Positions 43,229-51,384 of a stretch of DNA of 64,000 bases are shown piece after piece. The stretch is from positions 27,684 to 91,683 of the forward strand of contig DHUU01000006.1 of NCBI GenBank assembly GCA_002409325.1, in the 5' to 3' direction. Each line of letters opens with the position of its first letter. The first letter of the stretch is position 1. This DNA is from Bacteroidales bacterium UBA5226. GTDB taxonomy: Bacteria > Bacteroidota > Bacteroidia > Bacteroidales > UBA932. Made by a program: the position numbers and the translations under genes. A model generated the notes under the pieces. That model was not told the origin of the DNA. It saw nothing but the letters and a program-made list of their open reading frames with translations, and did no database searches.

Positions 43229-43236
43229 TAATTTTG
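43229..43236 (+). promoter_or_regulatory. -7 box for tmk
   Basis: TAATTTTG matches TAnnTTTG and ends 4 nt before the tmk ATG at 43241, again predicting a leaderless mRNA. Confidence 0.55.
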
Positions 43237-43240
43237 TAAT

Positions 43241-43909
43241 ATGTTGATTGTTCTGGAAGGTTTGGACGGAGCCGGTAAATCCACCCAACTAAAAGCAATG
43301 GAAGCGTATTTTAAAAAGCGCACCAGGCCGGTGCACTTCATGCACTTTCCCTGCTATGATACTCCTGTATACGGGTCTTTAATAGCCCGGTTTCTCCGTG
43401 GTGACAGTGGCCCTATTGATGCAGTGGACCCCTACCTGGTATCATTGCTTTTTGCTGGAAACCGTTTTGAGATGGCTCCCCGGATAAGAAGCTGGCTGCA
43501 GGATGGGGAAGTGGTGCTTCTGGACAGGTACGTTTATTCAAATATTGCATTTCAATGTGCAAAACTCAAGAATCCAGGGGAAAGGGAACTACTTCGTGAT
43601 TTTATTCTGAAAATGGAGTACGAACATTTTGGAATTCCCAGGCCCGAGGTGAACCTGTTTCTTGATGTTCCGCTCTCCTTTGTCAAGGAAAAACTGGAAT
43701 CCCCCAGGCAAGGCGAAGATCGATCCTACCTGCAAGGGAAGGACGATATTCATGAGGCATCCCTTACGTTCCAGCAGCGTGTCCGGGATGTTTACCTGGA
43801 ACAGGCACAGGGCGATAAGTCTTTCAGGGTCATTTCCTGCAACGATCAAAAAGGGAAGATGGCTGACTGGCCGGTTATATTTGAACGGATTATACCATAC
43901 CTGCCATGA
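43241..43909 (+). CDS. tmk: Thymidylate kinase
   Basis: Phosphorylates dTMP to dTDP. The 222-residue protein opens with LIVLEGLDGAGKST, the P-loop at about 7-14, and has LLDRYVYSNIAFQCAK, the DRY motif of the family, and the lid region SPRQGEDRSYLQGKDDIHE. It starts at a predicted leaderless promoter and overlaps the next gene by 4 nt (ATGA), so the two are translationally coupled. Confidence 0.94.
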   Translation: MLIVLEGLDGAGKSTQLKAMEAYFKKRTRPVHFMHFPCYDTPVYGSLIARFLRGDSGPIDAVDPYLVSLLFAGNRFEMAPRIRSWLQDGEVVLLDRYVYSNIAFQCAKLKNPGERELLRDFILKMEYEHFGIPRPEVNLFLDVPLSFVKEKLESPRQGEDRSYLQGKDDIHEASLTFQQRVRDVYLEQAQGDKSFRVISCNDQKGKMADWPVIFERIIPYLP

Positions 43910-45135
43910 GAAAAATTTCCAGGATCTTACTGGGACTGCTTTTTGTGTTTTCGGGTTTTGTCAAGGCAGTGGATCCGGTAGGATCATCATTGATTTTCAA
44001 GGAATACTTCCACGCTTTCGGGATAGGATTCCTGGAGCCCTTTTCCCTGATTTGCGGGATCACACTGTCTGCCGTTGAATTCACACTGGGAGTCTTGGTC
44101 CTTCTGGACTTTCGCAAGCGGATTGCCGCCTGGGGAGTTTTTCTGTTCATGTCTTTTTTTACGATACTGACCTTATTCCTGGCAATATTTGATCCGGTGC
44201 AGGATTGCGGATGCTTTGGCGATGCTGTGAAATTAACCAACTGGCAGACTTTTTTTAAAAATCTATTTTTCTGGCCCTTTGCCTTGTTTCTTTTTTTACA
44301 GAGAAACAGGACAGCTCCCGTAGCCAGGGGAGCTGCAGAGTGGCCGGTCTTCATTTTTTTTGCATTAGTGATCACTTCTGTGTCTGTCTACAGTTACAGG
44401 CACCTTCCCCTGATTGATTTCAGGGGATATAAAATTGGAAACAATATCGCCGCCCTGCTGGAAGAAGCCCGTCTGAATCCCGAATTTATCTTTACCACAG
44501 AACTGATATACAATCGTGAAGGAGAAGAAAAAGTTTTTTTGCCGGATTCACTTCCCGACAGTACCTGGGCATTTGTCGATTCGCGTACAAGAACAACGGC
44601 CACAGGTGTCCGTCATAAAATATCCGATTTTTCGGTACGGGACAAGTCGGGGCACTCCGTTACCGATTCCATCCTGGCAGTTAAGGCCACTGCTCTAGTA
44701 CTGCTGGTTGCCTCTGAAGAGAACCTGCAGGCGAAAGTGCTGGCCCCCCTGGAGTTACTCATAGCTGAAAACCGGGAAAAGGGTCTTCCTTACTATGCCA
44801 TCAGTGCCCTGCCGGCAGTTGTCACACAGGAGTTGTTGATGGAATACGGGATAGTCATGCCTGTCTATATGGCAGACTTAAAAACAGTGCTAACCATGAT
44901 ACGCTCCACACCCGGATTGATGGTGATAAAGGAGGGGGTCGTACTCGCCAAATATGGTTTTAGGGATTATCCTGATCCCGAAACGTGGAGTAAACTAGTG
45001 AACGAAGATCCGGAACTAGTGGTTGCCAGCACCAGCATCCGCAACAGGCTGAGAATGCAGCTTTTTATTGCCGGCCTGCTTTTATTTATCTTTCTGCTGC
45101 GTAAAGGATTCTGGTTTGCGCGGTCACGTTTCTGA
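43906..45135 (+). CDS. BT_3928-type membrane protein: DoxX/MauE-like domain plus thioredoxin-like region
   Basis: The first 130 residues form four or more membrane helices of the DoxX/MauE type (SRILLGLLFVFSGFVKAVDP, and DCGCFGDAVKLTNWQTFFKN with a Cys-x-Cys). A long periplasmic region (about 165-375) follows, with a thioredoxin-like feel (ATALVLLVASEENLQAKVLAPLELL), and then a C-terminal membrane helix. No CXXC active site is visible in that region. This composition is conserved in Bacteroidetes, often after tmk-like genes, but its function is unknown; a role in periplasmic redox is possible. It abuts infB with no gap. Confidence 0.75.
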   Translation: MRKISRILLGLLFVFSGFVKAVDPVGSSLIFKEYFHAFGIGFLEPFSLICGITLSAVEFTLGVLVLLDFRKRIAAWGVFLFMSFFTILTLFLAIFDPVQDCGCFGDAVKLTNWQTFFKNLFFWPFALFLFLQRNRTAPVARGAAEWPVFIFFALVITSVSVYSYRHLPLIDFRGYKIGNNIAALLEEARLNPEFIFTTELIYNREGEEKVFLPDSLPDSTWAFVDSRTRTTATGVRHKISDFSVRDKSGHSVTDSILAVKATALVLLVASEENLQAKVLAPLELLIAENREKGLPYYAISALPAVVTQELLMEYGIVMPVYMADLKTVLTMIRSTPGLMVIKEGVVLAKYGFRDYPDPETWSKLVNEDPELVVASTSIRNRLRMQLFIAGLLLFIFLLRKGFWFARSRF

Positions 45136-48051
45136 TCAGAGTTTCCTCTTGACTTCAACAATGGTGTAGGCTTCTATGATATCACCGGTTTTGATGTCGT
45201 TGTATCCGTCAATGTTCAGACCGCAATCGTAACCGGCCTGTACTTCTTTGACATCGTCCTTGAAACGTTTGAGTGATCCAAGCATACCGGTGTATATGAC
45301 AATGCCGTCACGGATTATCCGCACTTTGGCATTGCGTGTGATCTTGCCTTCCTTTACCATACAACCGGCAATGGTCCCCACTTTGGATATTTTAAATATG
45401 TCCCGGACCTCGACGGTTGCCGTAATTTCTTCCTTTTCCACGGGTGCAAGCATTCCCTCGATGCCTTTATTGACATCTTCTATGGCATCATAAATGACAG
45501 AGTAGAGACGTATCTCAATCTCTTCCTTTTCTGCCAGTTTCCTTGCCGAGGCAGAGGGACGCACCTGGAAACCTATGATAATGGCATTGGATGCAGTGGC
45601 AAGGAGCACATCGGTCTCAGAGATACCTCCGACAGCCTTATGGATGACATTGACCTGAACCTCCTCGGTTGAAAGCTTGATCAACGAATCTGAAAGGGCT
45701 TCGATGGAACCGTCCACATCGGCTTTTACAATGATGTTCAGTTCCTGGAAATTTCCGATGGCAATACGGCGTCCGATCTCTTCCAGGGTAATGTGTTTCT
45801 GTGTTCTGAGTCCCTGGATCCGCATAAGTTGCTCTCTTTTTGCTGCCACTTCCCGTGCTTCTTTTTCATCTTCCATAGCAAAGAAAAGTTCTCCTGCGGC
45901 AGGAGCTCCGTTCAGGCCCAGGACAGAAGCGGGAGTAGATGGTCCGGCTTCTGTTATCTTTTGGCCCCTTTCGTTGAACATGGCCCTGACTCTCCCGGTA
46001 CAGGAGCCGCTCAGGAGCACATCGCCTTGGTGCAACGTTCCAGTTTGAATCAAAATCGTAGCCAGGAAACCCCTGCCTTTATCCAGGGATGATTCAATTA
46101 CCGTACCCGACGCCCGTTTGTTGGGATTGGCGCGCAATTCCAGCAGATCTGCTTCCAATAGGATCTTTTCCAGCAATTTATCAACGTTGGTTCCCTTTTT
46201 TGCAGAAATTTCCTGGCATTGGTGCTTTCCACCCCAGTCTTCCACCAGGATGTTCATATTGGCCAGTTGCTCTCGGATCCTTTCCGGGTTCGCTCCCTGT
46301 TTGTCGATTTTGTTTATGGCAAAAATCATAGGTACGCCCGCAGCTGAAGCATGGTTAATGGCTTCTATGGTCTGGGGCATGATGGCATCGTCGGCCGCTA
46401 TGATGATAATGGCCATGTCCGTGACTTTGGCACCACGTGCCCTCATGGCTGTAAAGGCTTCGTGTCCGGGGGTATCCAGAAATGTTATCAGGCGGCCGTT
46501 TTTCAGCAGAACACTGTAGGCCCCGATGTGTTGCGTTATACCTCCTGCCTCTCCGGCAATCACGTTGGCATCGCGAATGTAGTCCAGCAAGGACGTTTTT
46601 CCATGGTCTACGTGTCCCATAACTGTAACGATGGGAGGTCTTTCACTCAGGTCTGCAGGATTATCGTCTTCTTCCTGGACCGAATCCTGCAATCCTGCTG
46701 TTACAAACTCAACCTGATATCCGAATTCTTCGGCAACAAGGACCATGGCTTCTGCGTCAAGCCGCTGATTGATGGAAACCATAAGCCCAAGGTTCATACA
46801 TGCGTCTATAACTTTGACAACAGGAACGTCCATCAGGGTGGCCAGTTCGTTTACGGTCACGAATTCAGTCACCTTGAGCAGGTTGCTTTCCATTTCCCTG
46901 CGTTCCTGTTCTACTGCCATCCGCTGGGTTACGATCTCACGCTTTTCACGACGGTGTCTGGACCCCTTTGTTTTTCCCTTGCCTTCGGTCATGCGGGCAT
47001 AGGTTTCTTTAATCTGTTTTTGGATTGCATCTTCATCCACTTCCGGATGAATGGGTTTAAACCTTTCTTTTCCACGTCCTTTCCCACGGCTGGAATTATC
47101 CGTTTTGCGGGGAGGCACTTTGTTCACGTCTACGCGTTCACGGTGTGGTTTCTGGATTCTTTCGCGTTTAACTTTCTGTTTGTCGGCTTTGGATTTCTCC
47201 TTATCCTCTGACGGTTTCTTCTTGTCAAACTGGGAGAGGTCCATCTGTCCGGTGATCTTGGGCCCTGCAAGTTTTTCAAACTCAGTTTCTATGTGGACCG
47301 GTTCTTCAGGTCTGGATGGGGAGACAGGTGTGGGTTTTTTTTCTTCTTTTGGTTTTATCCCGGTCTGGGGCTTGGAAGCAGGTTCCGGTGACGGTGCAAC
47401 AACTGTTTTCCCCTCTTTGGGCTTCTCAAATTGAGTCAGGTCAATCTTTCCCACAACGGTTGGCCCTTTTTCGGGGGCAGTCTGGATATCAGCACCGGGT
47501 AAGGCCTGAGGCTTCTCTTCTGTTTTATGTTGGACAAGAGGTTCTTCTGTGGCATGGGGCTCCTGTCTTAAGACAGGTTCTGGTTTTGAAGCTGGTTCGG
47601 ATTTTTCCACTGGTTCGGCCTTTGTTGCCGGTTCCTTCCCGGACGCTGGTTCAGATTTAGCCATAGACCCTGTACTGGCTGCCGGCTCCGGTTTAGCGAT
47701 AGTGTCCTTCTTTGCAGCGGATTCGGGTCTGACCATAGGTTCCTGTTTTGCAGCGGGAGAGGGTGCAGGGACGGATTCTGTTTCTGCCTTGACTTTGGGT
47801 GCAGGTGAGACAGGCAGTTCTTCCTGCGATACATCTTTTACCTTAAGTATAATCTTTCTGGATTGTTCCTTTATTTGCAGTTCCTTGTCAAATTCCTTTT
47901 CAACAAGTGCATAAGCTTCCTCGGGGATTTTGCTGTTTGGGGATGAATCCACTTCTATTCCCTTTTTTTTCAGGAAATCGGTAAGGGTACCAATCCCAAT
48001 GTTAAACTCCTTGACTACCTTGCTTATACGAATACCTTGTTTTTCCGACAT
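45136..48051 (-). CDS. infB: Translation initiation factor IF-2
   Basis: GTPase that brings initiator tRNA to the 30S subunit. The 971-residue protein has a helical N-terminal domain (RISKVVKEFNIGIGTLTDFLKKKG), a low-complexity Lys/Pro/Glu/Ala-rich linker at about 85-390, and then the GTPase core with VMGHVDHGKTSLLD (G1), DTPGHEAF (G3) and NKID (G4), followed by domains II-IV. The long linker is typical of this phylum. It is 9 nt after nusA, and its stop codon directly abuts that of the convergent membrane protein. Confidence 0.97.
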   Translation of the reverse strand: MSEKQGIRISKVVKEFNIGIGTLTDFLKKKGIEVDSSPNSKIPEEAYALVEKEFDKELQIKEQSRKIILKVKDVSQEELPVSPAPKVKAETESVPAPSPAAKQEPMVRPESAAKKDTIAKPEPAASTGSMAKSEPASGKEPATKAEPVEKSEPASKPEPVLRQEPHATEEPLVQHKTEEKPQALPGADIQTAPEKGPTVVGKIDLTQFEKPKEGKTVVAPSPEPASKPQTGIKPKEEKKPTPVSPSRPEEPVHIETEFEKLAGPKITGQMDLSQFDKKKPSEDKEKSKADKQKVKRERIQKPHRERVDVNKVPPRKTDNSSRGKGRGKERFKPIHPEVDEDAIQKQIKETYARMTEGKGKTKGSRHRREKREIVTQRMAVEQERREMESNLLKVTEFVTVNELATLMDVPVVKVIDACMNLGLMVSINQRLDAEAMVLVAEEFGYQVEFVTAGLQDSVQEEDDNPADLSERPPIVTVMGHVDHGKTSLLDYIRDANVIAGEAGGITQHIGAYSVLLKNGRLITFLDTPGHEAFTAMRARGAKVTDMAIIIIAADDAIMPQTIEAINHASAAGVPMIFAINKIDKQGANPERIREQLANMNILVEDWGGKHQCQEISAKKGTNVDKLLEKILLEADLLELRANPNKRASGTVIESSLDKGRGFLATILIQTGTLHQGDVLLSGSCTGRVRAMFNERGQKITEAGPSTPASVLGLNGAPAAGELFFAMEDEKEAREVAAKREQLMRIQGLRTQKHITLEEIGRRIAIGNFQELNIIVKADVDGSIEALSDSLIKLSTEEVQVNVIHKAVGGISETDVLLATASNAIIIGFQVRPSASARKLAEKEEIEIRLYSVIYDAIEDVNKGIEGMLAPVEKEEITATVEVRDIFKISKVGTIAGCMVKEGKITRNAKVRIIRDGIVIYTGMLGSLKRFKDDVKEVQAGYDCGLNIDGYNDIKTGDIIEAYTIVEVKRKL

Positions 48052-48060
48052 ATAATCTCC

Positions 48061-49305
48061 TTATTCTTTTGTATCGTTTTCAAATTCCGACCTCAGGATG
48101 CGGATCACTTCGGTCACAGTTTCCTCTTCCAGATCGGCACGTTTGACTAATTCGGGTATGGGTATGGCCAGAACGCTCTTTGCTGTGTCACAGCCGATTT
48201 GTTTGAGTGAATCGATGATCCACTGCTCAATTTCATCGTTGAATTCATCTAGCATTACGTCTTCTTCATCTTCGTCCATTTCACGGAACACATCAATTTC
48301 ATAACCTATGAGCATTCCTGCCAGCTTTATATTGGACCCCCCTTTACCAATGGCAAGGGATACTTCATTGGGTTTGAGGTATACTCCTACGCGTTTTGCC
48401 TCTTCATTAATCTTTATGGATGAGATCTTGGCAGGACTCAGAGCCCTTTGTATAAGCAGTTGGGGGTTGGTGGTCCAATTGATGATATCAATATTTTCGT
48501 TCCGTAATTCCCGGACAATCCCGTGGATTCTGGAACCTTTCACACCAACACAGGCACCTACAGGATCAATCCGGTCATCGTAGGATTCAACAGCCACTTT
48601 TGCGCGTTCACCGGGTATGCGTACGATTTTTTTTATGGTGATCAAACCATCATAAATTTCGGGAACATCCTGCTCAAAAAGCCGTTCCAGGAATTTAGGT
48701 GACGTTCTGGAAAGGGTAATGACCGGTGTGTTATTCCTCATTTCCACACTTGATACAACCGCCCTGACAGTATCTCCCTTACGGAAATAATCGCTTGGGA
48801 TCTGCTCCGACTTTGGCAATAAAAGCTCGTTTCCTTCCTCATCCAGCACGAGGACTTCTTTTTTCCAGACCTGGTAGACTTCGCCTACTATAATATCACC
48901 AACACGTTCCTTGTATTTGGCATACATATTGGCTTTTTCGATATCCATAATCCGCCCGGCCAGATTTTGCCTGAGCGTCAGGATTCCCCTCCTCCCGAAT
49001 TCGGAGAGTTTTACCTCTTCTGTGAATGGTTCACCAACCTCGTAGGAGTCATCAATTCTGGACACTTCTTTTAGTGAAATCTGTGTATTAGGGTCTTCTA
49101 CATTCTCAACAACCTCCCTGTTTCTCCAGATCTCAAAATCTCCTTTGTCGATATTGATAATGATATCAAAATTATCTGCATTTCCATACATTTTGGCCAG
49201 CTGTGAACGGAAAACATCTTCCAGAACGCTCATCATAGTAGGGCGGTCAATGTTTTTCAAATCCTTGAATTCGGCAAATGTACTGATCAGATTTAAACCT
49301 TCCAT
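48061..49305 (-). CDS. nusA: Transcription termination/antitermination factor NusA
   Basis: Binds RNA polymerase and nascent RNA to control pausing, termination and antitermination. From ATG 49305 there are 414 residues: an N-terminal polymerase-binding domain, an S1 domain (RVGDIIVGEVYQVWKKEVLVLDEE region), and two KH domains (CVGVKGSRIHGIVREL, SLAIGKGGSNIKLAG) with a short acidic C-terminus. A TTG-initiated extension to 49377 is rejected, because it would run through the terminator hairpin and the promoter. rimP, which usually precedes nusA, is absent here. Confidence 0.96.
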   Translation of the reverse strand: MEGLNLISTFAEFKDLKNIDRPTMMSVLEDVFRSQLAKMYGNADNFDIIINIDKGDFEIWRNREVVENVEDPNTQISLKEVSRIDDSYEVGEPFTEEVKLSEFGRRGILTLRQNLAGRIMDIEKANMYAKYKERVGDIIVGEVYQVWKKEVLVLDEEGNELLLPKSEQIPSDYFRKGDTVRAVVSSVEMRNNTPVITLSRTSPKFLERLFEQDVPEIYDGLITIKKIVRIPGERAKVAVESYDDRIDPVGACVGVKGSRIHGIVRELRNENIDIINWTTNPQLLIQRALSPAKISSIKINEEAKRVGVYLKPNEVSLAIGKGGSNIKLAGMLIGYEIDVFREMDEDEEDVMLDEFNDEIEQWIIDSLKQIGCDTAKSVLAIPIPELVKRADLEEETVTEVIRILRSEFENDTKE

Positions 49306-49333
49306 TTTGGATAATCTTTTGTTTGTAATAAAA

Positions 49334-49353
49334 AAGAGGACCAAAGTCCTCTT
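49334..49353 (-). terminator. Intrinsic terminator in the nusA leader (probable attenuator)
   Basis: The minus-strand RNA forms a perfect 8-bp stem, AAGAGGAC with GTCCTCTT, around the loop TTTG, followed directly by TTTTTTATT. It sits between the nusA -7 box (49375-49382) and the nusA ATG (49305). No minus-strand gene lies upstream, so the only transcript it can stop is that of nusA-infB itself. Confidence 0.75.
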
Positions 49354-49374
49354 GCACGTTTTCCTAATCGGCTG

Positions 49375-49382
49375 CAAATATA
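49375..49382 (-). promoter_or_regulatory. -7 box for nusA-infB
   Basis: The minus strand reads TATATTTG, a perfect match. Transcription should start near 49368, about 15 nt ahead of the hairpin and 63 nt ahead of the nusA ATG. Confidence 0.6.
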
Positions 49383-49477
49383 AGCATTTTACTGAACCCC
49401 GGCAAATTTATTTCGTAATTTGCATTATTTCATAAATGGAACGAAATTTGTTCGGATTTATTAATTCATAAGATAAA

Positions 49478-50467
49478 ATGGAACTGACTGCCGGCATTAT
49501 TGCCAATCATCTGAAAGGTGAAGTAGTAGGGAATCCCGATGTTGTAGTTACGGGCATGGCGCGTATTGAACAAGGAAAGCAAGGCACGGCCTGTTTTCTT
49601 GCCAATCCAAAATATGAAAAGTATCTGTATCAGACCAAAGCATCGTTAGTGCTCATCAACAGGGACTTTACCCCGGCCGGGGAAGTATCCGTCACACTGA
49701 TCCGGGTAGACAACGCCTACGAATCTGCTGCAGTCCTGCTGGGATTGTTCTCGTCTGAAAAAAAGAAAACAGGATGGGAATTTCCGCACAGCATTTCCCG
49801 GAAAGCTACCATTGGAAGGAAAGTATATATCGGAGCTCACAGTTATATTGGTAAACGCGTGCGCATAGGAAACAGTGCCCAGATCTACCCTCAGGTTTAT
49901 ATAGGGGACAATGTAAAGATAGGCAGCGGAACCATTCTATACCCGGGAGTGAAAGTTTACGATGATTGTGTTATTGGTGAACGCTGTATCATTCATGCCA
50001 ATGCGGTGATAGGATCGGATGGGTTTGGATTTGCGCCTACATCAGACGGGAAGTACCGGAAGATACCCCAGACGGGCAATGTAATCATTGAGGACGACGT
50101 TGAGATTGGGGCCAATACGGTCGTTGACCGGGCAACTATGGGGGCAACCATAATCCGGCGTGGTGTCAAGCTGGACAACCTGATTCAGATTGCCCATAAT
50201 GTAGAAGTGGGAGAAAACACCGTGATGGCTGCCCAGAGTGGCATAGCCGGCTCTTCCCGCATTGGGGCGAATTGCATGATCGGAGGGCAAGTCGGTATTG
50301 TAGGGCACCTGACGGTCGCTGACGGCACTCAGGTAGGAGCTCAGGCCGGGGTTATCGGCTCTGTCAAACAGGAGGGAAGTGTCTTGTTGGGAATGCCTGC
50401 CATTGATCACAGCCAGTATATGAGGGCATATGCCCTTTTCAGGAAATCTGGGAAAAAAGATAAATGA
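49478..50467 (+). CDS. lpxD: UDP-3-O-acylglucosamine N-acyltransferase LpxD
   Basis: Adds the second hydroxyacyl chain in lipid A synthesis. The 329-residue protein has an N-terminal uridine-binding domain (about 1-100), then a left-handed beta-helix of hexapeptide repeats (IGRKVYIGAHSYIGKRVRIGNSAQIYPQ and later ones) with the catalytic His region LIQIAHNVEVGENT, and a C-terminal helix. It starts the lpxD-lpxC-lpxA operon and overlaps lpxC by 4 nt (ATGA). Confidence 0.95.
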   Translation: MELTAGIIANHLKGEVVGNPDVVVTGMARIEQGKQGTACFLANPKYEKYLYQTKASLVLINRDFTPAGEVSVTLIRVDNAYESAAVLLGLFSSEKKKTGWEFPHSISRKATIGRKVYIGAHSYIGKRVRIGNSAQIYPQVYIGDNVKIGSGTILYPGVKVYDDCVIGERCIIHANAVIGSDGFGFAPTSDGKYRKIPQTGNVIIEDDVEIGANTVVDRATMGATIIRRGVKLDNLIQIAHNVEVGENTVMAAQSGIAGSSRIGANCMIGGQVGIVGHLTVADGTQVGAQAGVIGSVKQEGSVLLGMPAIDHSQYMRAYALFRKSGKKDK

Positions 50468-51384
50468 AGGAACAGACGATTTCCGGCGAAATCCGCTTTA
50501 CAGGAGTGGGCTTACATTCAGGGACCATTAATGAAATGATCCTTTGCCCGGCCCCGGAAGGATTCGGCATCCGTTTTCAGAGAACGGATATTGCGGGAGA
50601 GCCGGTTATGGAAGCTCTGGCAGATCATGTTGCCAAGACAGAAAGAAGCACGGTTTTAGTACGGGACCAGATGAGGGTGGGTACTCCGGAGCACCTCCTG
50701 GCAGCCTTTTTCGGCATGGGTGTTGACAATGTTCTGGTAAAACTGAATGGACCGGAGGTCCCCATCCTGGACGGGAGTGCATATCCTTTTGCATCCGCGA
50801 TAAAGGATACGGGAGTCCGGGAGCAGAGGGCCGAAAGATTTTGCTATAACCTACAGAATCCGGTATATTTTTCAGACAAGAACTCCGGCACAATGGTTGA
50901 GGTGGTCCCGGCCGATTCTTTTTCTGCCCGGGTGATCCTGGATTTCGATTCAGGGGTACTTGGCAAGCAGGAATTTGTTTATGACCAGGAAAGGGATTTT
51001 CTTGAAGACATTGCGCGCAGCCGTACGTTTGTATTCCTGCATGAAGTGCTGCCTCTTTTAAAAAAAGGGTTGATCAGGGGAGGGGACATGGACAATGCAC
51101 TGGTTATAGCAGATAAGGATCTGAATGAAGAAGACCTCGCCCTGTTACGAACAATCTTCAATAAGCCGGGATTAAAACTTCATCAGGGCTACCTGAACAA
51201 CTCGGAATTGTATTTTTCCAATGAATGTGCCAGGCATAAAATGATGGACCTGCTGGGAGATCTTTTATTAGCAGGAAGGCGTTTTAATGCCTCTGTAACA
51301 GCTTATAAACCAGGGCATGCAGCCAATACTGCGGTTGCCCTGATGATTAATTATCAAATGAAAAAGAACAGTTATGATACATAA
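50464..51384 (+). CDS. lpxC: UDP-3-O-acyl-N-acetylglucosamine deacetylase LpxC, without FabZ fusion
   Basis: Zinc enzyme of the committed lipid A step. The 306-residue protein has the two-domain LpxC fold with RFTGVGLHSG, the zinc ligand in GTPEHLLAAF, the second and third ligands in NECARHKMMDLLGD, and the catalytic PGHAANT. In most Bacteroidetes this gene encodes a fusion of about 460 residues with the dehydratase FabZ. Here the protein ends right after the LpxC domain (MKKNSYDT), and lpxA follows with an 11-nt overlap, so no fabZ fits in between. Confidence 0.94.
   Translation: MKEQTISGEIRFTGVGLHSGTINEMILCPAPEGFGIRFQRTDIAGEPVMEALADHVAKTERSTVLVRDQMRVGTPEHLLAAFFGMGVDNVLVKLNGPEVPILDGSAYPFASAIKDTGVREQRAERFCYNLQNPVYFSDKNSGTMVEVVPADSFSARVILDFDSGVLGKQEFVYDQERDFLEDIARSRTFVFLHEVLPLLKKGLIRGGDMDNALVIADKDLNEEDLALLRTIFNKPGLKLHQGYLNNSELYFSNECARHKMMDLLGDLLLAGRRFNASVTAYKPGHAANTAVALMINYQMKKNSYDT

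Noticed and set aside
43189..43341. N-terminal extension of dihydropteroate synthase
   Set aside because: It is antisense to the start of tmk and has no family similarity.
46351..47211. Open frame of 286 codons on the plus strand within infB
   Set aside because: It lies entirely antisense to the conserved infB gene and has no recognisable domain; the repetitive infB linker removes stop codons on the other strand.
47211..47810. Repeats in the middle of infB considered as a tandem repeat element
   Set aside because: They encode the low-complexity Lys/Pro/Glu/Ala linker usual for IF-2 in this phylum.
49306..49377. Extension of NusA, or a leader peptide, starting with TTG at 49377
   Set aside because: It runs through the terminator stem and starts inside the -7 box; NusA proteins begin at the 49305 position.
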